A stretch of DNA of 35,949 nucleotides. Origin: Siccirubricoccus soli. GTDB taxonomy: Bacteria; Pseudomonadota; Alphaproteobacteria; Acetobacterales; Acetobacteraceae. Each line of letters opens with the position of its first letter. Position 1 is the stretch's first letter. The stretch covers positions 1 through 35,949 of the forward strand of contig NZ_JAMZIK010000152.1 in the NCBI RefSeq assembly GCF_024178315.1. The letters are read 5' to 3'. This document shows positions 32,848 through 35,949 of the stretch, piece after piece. A program made the position numbers and the translations under genes. The notes below the pieces were generated by a model, which had not been told where the DNA came from, made no database searches, and saw nothing but the letters and a program-made list of their open reading frames with translations.

Positions 32848-33636
32848 ATGGCCCATCAGCTCGCCACGCCCACCGCGCCGCCCATCCTGCGCAATTCGGA
32901 CCTCGACGCGGCCGCGGTGCAGCAGGCGCGCATCGACCTCGCCGCCTGCTTCCGCATGGCGGCGAAGCTCGGCCTGCATGAGGGGATCTGCAACCACCTG
33001 AGCTTCGTGGTGCCGGGGCGGGACGATTTGTTCCTGGTGAACCCCTATGGCTGGGCGTTCAGCGAGATCACCGCCTCCCGCCTCCTCATCTGCGACTTCC
33101 ACGGCAATGTGGTGGCGGGCGAGGGCGTGCCGGAGGCGACGGCCTTCTACATCCATGCCCGCGTCCACAAGAAGGTGCCGCGCGCCAAGGCGGCCTTCCA
33201 CACCCATATGCCGAATGCGACGGCGCTGGCGATGCTGGAGGGGCCGCCCCTGGTCTGGGCCGGGCAGTCGGCGCTGAAATTCTACGGCCGCACCCTGGTG
33301 GATGAGGAGTATAACGGCCTCGCCCTGGACGAGCAGGAGGGCGACCGCATCGCCGCCAGCATCGGCGATGCCGACATCGTCTTCATGAAGAACCATGGCG
33401 TCATGGTCGTGGGCCCCAGCATCGCCGAGGCATGGGACGACCTCTACTACCTGGAGCGGGCCTGCGAGGCGCAGCGCCTGGCCATGGCGACCGGCCGCAA
33501 GCTGAAGCCGGTGCCGCCGGAGATGGCGGCGAAGACCTACGCCCAGATGCGGGTGGGGGACCGGGAGAGCGCCCGGCTGCACCTGGAGAGCATCAAGCGG
33601 ATCCTGGGGCAGGAGGCGCCGGAATTCGCGCAGTGA
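32848..33636 (+). CDS. Class II aldolase/adducin-family protein
   Basis: A 262-aa zinc-dependent aldolase-fold protein. Metal ligands His118 and His120 (HTH) and His183 (NHGV) are present, with Glu96 in the catalytic position, as in fuculose-phosphate aldolase and related decarboxylases. The substrate is unknown; many proteins of this subgroup act on hydroxy acids or have no proven activity. ATG 32848 has GAAGGA about 6 bases upstream; in-frame sequence before it is not family-like. It is divergent from the TctC-hydratase-transferase-lyase operon and shares its regulatory gap, so co-regulation is possible. A cluster of palindromes follows. Confidence 0.9.
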   Translation: MAHQLATPTAPPILRNSDLDAAAVQQARIDLAACFRMAAKLGLHEGICNHLSFVVPGRDDLFLVNPYGWAFSEITASRLLICDFHGNVVAGEGVPEATAFYIHARVHKKVPRAKAAFHTHMPNATALAMLEGPPLVWAGQSALKFYGRTLVDEEYNGLALDEQEGDRIAASIGDADIVFMKNHGVMVVGPSIAEAWDDLYYLERACEAQRLAMATGRKLKPVPPEMAAKTYAQMRVGDRESARLHLESIKRILGQEAPEFAQ

Positions 33637-33713
33637 GCGGGGGCGCTGCCCGCCGGGGGGGAGTTCGTTCCCGGCTCCCATCTTGGGTTTGCAGGCCCGA
33701 AGCCTGACCCGAA

Positions 33714-33833
33714 GGGACGGCATCGCGTCCCAGAGCATGCTGCGTGAGCGCAAGCGAACACAGCATGCTCTAGGCCGTTGTTTTGCGAGCATCTTCACGC
33801 GTTCAGATGATTCCATCTGAACGCGATCTGCTC
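33714..33833. repeat. Array of three palindromes between aldolase and sensor-kinase-like genes
   Basis: GGGACG (33714-33719) pairs with CGTCCC (33726-33731). AGAGCATGCTG (33732-33742) pairs with CAGCATGCTCT (33761-33771) over an 18-base loop. CGCGTTCAGATG (33798-33809), ATTC, CATCTGAACGCG (33814-33825) is a perfect 12-bp stem with an outer stem GAGCA (33787-33791) / TGCTC (33829-33833). The last resembles dispersed palindromes I have seen in other alphaproteobacteria. It contains the stop codon of the minus-strand gene. Confidence 0.85.
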
Positions 33834-34585
33834 CAGGCAGCCAGGAGCCGGTCCCGCGGCAGCGTCAGCCAGGCGCGGGCGCCGACGCCGGGGACGGCCT
33901 CCAGCCGCAGCGCGCCGCCATGCGCTTCCAGCAGGGCGCGGGCGATCGCCAGGCCGAAGCCGAGGCCGCGCGTGCCGAGACCGGCGCCGGCCGCCAGATC
34001 CTCGGCCGGCAGGCCGAGGCCCTCATCCTCGATGACGATGGCCAGGCTGTCCGCCGTGACCACCGGGCGCAGATCGATCCAGTCCTCCTCCCGCGTGAAG
34101 CGGGCGGCGCGAGTCAGCACCTGCAGCAGGGCCCCGCGCAGGGCCCTGCGGTCGGCATGCAGCACCAGCCCGGCAAAATCCGGCGCCAGGCGGAATTGCC
34201 GCCGCCCGGGGCCGAGCTGGGCTGCGACGGCCGCCACCGCTTCCTCGAGCAAGGGGGCAAGCGGCAGCGGCGCCGGCGCCAGGTGGCGCGGCCCGGCCTC
34301 CGCCGCCAGGTACTCGCTGACATCATCGGCCAGTTGCAGCAGGCGCCGCGCCTCCGCCGCCCGGGCGGGCATGGCGGGGGCCTCGGCACGGCCGAGCAGC
34401 GCGAGCGCCACCGCCTGCACCTCCTGCCCCCATTGGCCGAGGAGCCGGTCACGTTCCGCAGCGCGGACCCGGGCCGATTCGGCCTCCGCCAGCGCGGCGC
34501 GGCGGCGCCTCTCCCCCCAGAGGATCAGCGCCAGGGCGAGCAGCAGGGCAAGAGGGATGAGCAGAAACGAAACGGCCGGCATCAT
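33803..34585 (-). CDS. Sensor histidine kinase-like protein lacking the phospho-acceptor His
   Basis: A 260-aa protein: one membrane helix (about 6-23), a coiled region, a DHp-like helix pair and a HATPase domain. The ATP-lid motifs are kept: DEGLG (Asp187, Gly189, Gly191) and GLGFGLAI (207-214). Where kinases have SHELRTP, this protein has GQEVQAV (Gln54 for His), and the N-box asparagine is replaced by Arg159 (VLTRAARFT). It has no receiver domain, and no response regulator is next to it. It is probably a non-catalytic or atypical relative. Start: two adjacent ATGs at 34585 and 34582, weak ribosome site. Its last codons and stop lie in a palindromic repeat. It is 48 bases downstream of rpmB. 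Confidence 0.8.
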   Translation of the reverse strand: MMPAVSFLLIPLALLLALALILWGERRRRAALAEAESARVRAAERDRLLGQWGQEVQAVALALLGRAEAPAMPARAAEARRLLQLADDVSEYLAAEAGPRHLAPAPLPLAPLLEEAVAAVAAQLGPGRRQFRLAPDFAGLVLHADRRALRGALLQVLTRAARFTREEDWIDLRPVVTADSLAIVIEDEGLGLPAEDLAAGAGLGTRGLGFGLAIARALLEAHGGALRLEAVPGVGARAWLTLPRDRLLAAWSRSRSDGII

Positions 34586-34612
34586 CCCAGGATGAGGCCG
34601 GCCGGTAAATCA

Positions 34613-34626
34613 GGGGTAAAGACCCC
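34613..34626 (-). terminator. Weak hairpin downstream of rpmB
   Basis: On the minus strand GGGGT (34626-34622) pairs with ACCCC (34617-34613) across CTTT, seven bases after the rpmB stop. With only five pairs and no T-run, read-through into the sensor-kinase-like gene is likely. Confidence 0.25.
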
Positions 34627-34633
34627 GGGAGGC

Positions 34634-34936
34634 TCAGGCCGCCGCGGCGGCCTTCTTCGCCTGGGCGCGCAGGATGCGGCGCTTCAGGACCTGCGCCTCC
34701 TCCGGCAGGCTGCGGTTCGGCGTGCCGATCAGGAAGGCGTCGATGCCGCCATTGTGCTCGATCGTGCGGATGCCGTTCACCGAGAGCCGCAGCTTCAGCG
34801 GCGCCGCCAGCACGTCGGAGTAGAAGGAGGTTTCCTGCAGGTTGGGCAGGAAGCGGCGGCGGGTCTTGTTGTTGGCGTGGCTGACGTTGTTGCCCGTCAG
34901 CACACCCTTGCCGGTGATGGCACAGCGGCGAGCCAT
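34634..34936 (-). CDS. rpmB: 50S ribosomal protein L28
   Basis: A 100-aa basic ribosomal protein. The N-terminus [20 protein letters not shown] and the segments [13 protein letters not shown] and [18 protein letters not shown] are the L28 signature of alphaproteobacteria, which carry this longer form. The C-terminal tail is alanine- and lysine-rich. ATG 34936 follows GGGAAGA. The in-frame sequence upstream (to 35011) is leader, not protein. A promoter at 35009-35037 and a stable hairpin at 34960-34983 lie upstream. Neighbours are not ribosomal, as usual for rpmB in this group. Confidence 0.97.
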   Translation of the reverse strand: MARRCAITGKGVLTGNNVSHANNKTRRRFLPNLQETSFYSDVLAAPLKLRLSVNGIRTIEHNGGIDAFLIGTPNRSLPEEAQVLKRRILRAQAKKAAAAA

Positions 34937-34959
34937 GAGGATCTTCCCGAAAACAGCCG

Positions 34960-34983
34960 GGCGCGCCGGGGGGCCGGCGCGCC
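34960..34983 (-). promoter_or_regulatory. Stable hairpin in the rpmB leader
   Basis: GGCGCGCCGG (34960-34969) pairs perfectly with CCGGCGCGCC (34974-34983) around a 4-base loop. In the transcript it ends 23 bases before the rpmB start, close to the ribosome binding site. It could protect the 5' end or modulate translation; this is inferred only from position and stability. Confidence 0.6.
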
Positions 34984-35008
34984 GGGGATAAAACTGCAAG
35001 AGGCAGCG

Positions 35009-35037
35009 CATATGCCGCGGCGGCAGGCCGGCGTCAA
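35009..35037 (-). promoter_or_regulatory. Candidate sigma-70 promoter of rpmB
   Basis: On the minus strand TTGACG (35037-35032, 5 of 6) and CATATG (35014-35009, 3 of 6) are 17 bases apart. A start near 35002 would give a leader of about 65 bases containing the hairpin at 34960-34983. Confidence 0.5.
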
Positions 35038-35122
35038 TGCGGCAGTGCCCGATTCCGTCGGCGCCTGTGGGAACTTGGCCGGAAACCAGTGGCTTCCGCC
35101 GCCCCGCCGCGCCGGGCGGCGC

Positions 35123-35392
35123 TCAGCCGGGCCCGTGCCCGCCGCCGGGCAACTGGTCCCGCATGTCCCGAAGCTCCCCGGATTCCACCGAGGCCAGGGC
35201 GTTGCGCAGCACCGCCGCGATCGCCCGGTCGTCCATGGTGCGGGCCAGCAGGCCGAGCGCGCCGCCGAGCAGGGCCGAGGCCACGGAAATCGGCGCGATC
35301 TTCTGGTCCATCATGTATTCGATGGCCTTGTCCACCACCGAGCCGGCATGGCTGAGGTCATCGGGTGCCACGCCCTCAGGGTCGAATTGCAT
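35123..35392 (-). CDS. Small hypothetical protein
   Basis: An 89-aa protein, not recognised. It starts MQFDPEGVAPDDLSHAGSVV and continues with a helical segment containing a hydrophobic stretch (APISVASALLGGALGLLAR), then an acidic helix and a Gly-rich tail. The stretch is too short and too small-residue-rich to be a sure membrane helix. ATG 35392 has AGGAGG 7 bases upstream and GC3 is coding-like, so the gene is probably real. It lies between the ABC exporter gene and rpmB on the same strand, with rpmB using its own promoter. Confidence 0.65.
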   Translation of the reverse strand: MQFDPEGVAPDDLSHAGSVVDKAIEYMMDQKIAPISVASALLGGALGLLARTMDDRAIAAVLRNALASVESGELRDMRDQLPGGGHGPG

Positions 35393-35518
35393 ATGGCGGC
35401 CTCCTGTCAGCCTCCGAGATAGGCGCTCCGGGCCCGCTGGGAAACCCCTCGCAAGTTCTTGCAATCCGGCGTTACCCGGGCGCCACGCCCATGCCGCGCC
35501 GGAGCTGGCGCAATGCCG

Positions 35519-35949
35519 TCAGGGCGCAGCGGCCACGTCCTCGCCCAGCCGCGCGCTGCGCGGCCGGGCGAGGTCTGCCGCAGCCTCGGCCGCCGCCGCC
35601 GCCTCGGCCATCGCCACCGCCTCGGACTGCCGCCGCCACATCTCGGCATAAAGGCCGTTGGCGGCGATCAGCGCCGCATGGGTGCCGCGCTCGGCGATCC
35701 GGCCATCCGCCAACACGATGATCTCATCCGCCTCCACCACGGTGGAGAGGCGGTGGGCGATGACCAGCGTCGTCCGCTCCCGCGACACCTGGCGGAGCGC
35801 CGACTGGATCTCCTGCTCCGTCCGCGTGTCCAGCGCGCTGGTCGCCTCGTCCAGGATCAGGATGCGTGGATCCTTCAGGATGGTGCGGGCGATGGCCACG
35901 CGCTGCTTCTCCCCGCCCGAGAGCTTGAGGCCACGCTCTCCCACCATGG
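35519..35949 (-). CDS. Atm1/ABCB7-type ABC exporter, C-terminal part (partial)
   Basis: The last 143 or so residues of an ABC exporter whose start lies beyond the right edge. Present are the signature LSGGEKQR, Walker B with D-loop ([19 protein letters not shown]), the H-loop IAHRLST, and a tail of alanine-rich helix. The wording [20 protein letters not shown] is typical of the Atm1/HMT subgroup, half-transporters that export glutathione-linked iron-sulfur precursors or metals; the subgroup call rests on this stretch only. The 126-base gap to the small hypothetical gene shows no clear terminator. Confidence 0.9.
   Translation of the reverse strand, partial: MVGERGLKLSGGEKQRVAIARTILKDPRILILDEATSALDTRTEQEIQSALRQVSRERTTLVIAHRLSTVVEADEIIVLADGRIAERGTHAALIAANGLYAEMWRRQSEAVAMAEAAAAAEAAADLARPRSARLGEDVAAAP

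Noticed and set aside
1-35949. CRISPR arrays, tRNA or rRNA genes, complete insertion sequences, toxin-antitoxin or phage-defence genes
   Set aside because: I looked for these and saw no regularly spaced direct repeats, no cloverleaf with a CCA-type end, no rRNA core motifs and no such protein families.

Overview
The window is GC-rich (roughly 70% by eye) with almost exclusive G/C at third codon positions. Gene content fits an alphaproteobacterium of the Acetobacteraceae type (Roseomonas-like): a Suv3-type RNA helicase, a GTTC-N7-GTTC LexA box, many tripartite tricarboxylate (TctC-type) binding proteins, a three-subunit molybdenum hydroxylase and homogentisate catabolism. The genus is an inference; no rRNA is present to settle it.

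Layout. 1-150 is the tail of an unidentified gene. 428-4070 is a tightly coupled flavoprotein / 2Fe-2S / molybdopterin operon (order M-S-L) for a xanthine dehydrogenase-family enzyme, closed by a hairpin. 4131-7014 holds divergent genes for a TPR protein and a DadA-like FAD oxidase; the oxidase stop codon abuts a truncated IS481-type transposase. 7205-10832 (minus) holds GST, HutD-family protein, M3 peptidase and an exported thermonuclease. The nuclease has a strong promoter whose -10 is covered by a LexA box. 11019-15118 (minus) holds two RNA helicases (Suv3-like, then DEAD-box). 15326-20884 carries a DMT permease, a phosphoesterase translationally coupled to an ABC binding protein, a MaoC protein and an argininosuccinate-lyase-like enzyme.

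21547-32583 is an 11 kb block, all minus strand, for organic acid and aromatic catabolism. Its first unit (transcriptionally) is TctC - hot-dog hydratase - class III CoA transferase - CitE-type lyase, the enzyme set expected for breakdown of itaconate, mesaconate or citramalate to acetyl-CoA and pyruvate. Next is hmgA-fahA (homogentisate to fumarate and acetoacetate), with a palindromic operator over the -35. Then come CoA transferase - SnoaL-like - membrane protein - Ldh-type dehydrogenase - TctC. A divergent class II aldolase follows at 32848. 33803-35949 holds a sensor-kinase-like protein lacking the phospho-acceptor histidine, rpmB with its promoter and leader hairpin, a small unknown protein, and the end of an Atm1-type ABC exporter.

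The intergenic DNA is unusually rich in palindromes. One family (arms CCGGGGCCAGG/CCTGGCCCCGG, paired with GGGGGC-nnn-GCCCCC hairpins) occurs at several sites. A 25/26-nt inverted repeat sits between fahA and a CoA transferase, and a hairpin array at 33714-33833 supplies the last codons and stop of the sensor-kinase-like gene. I found no tRNA, rRNA, CRISPR array or complete mobile element. The most promising items are the LexA-controlled exported nuclease, the C5-dicarboxylate cassette, the histidine-less sensor-kinase-like protein and the palindrome families.
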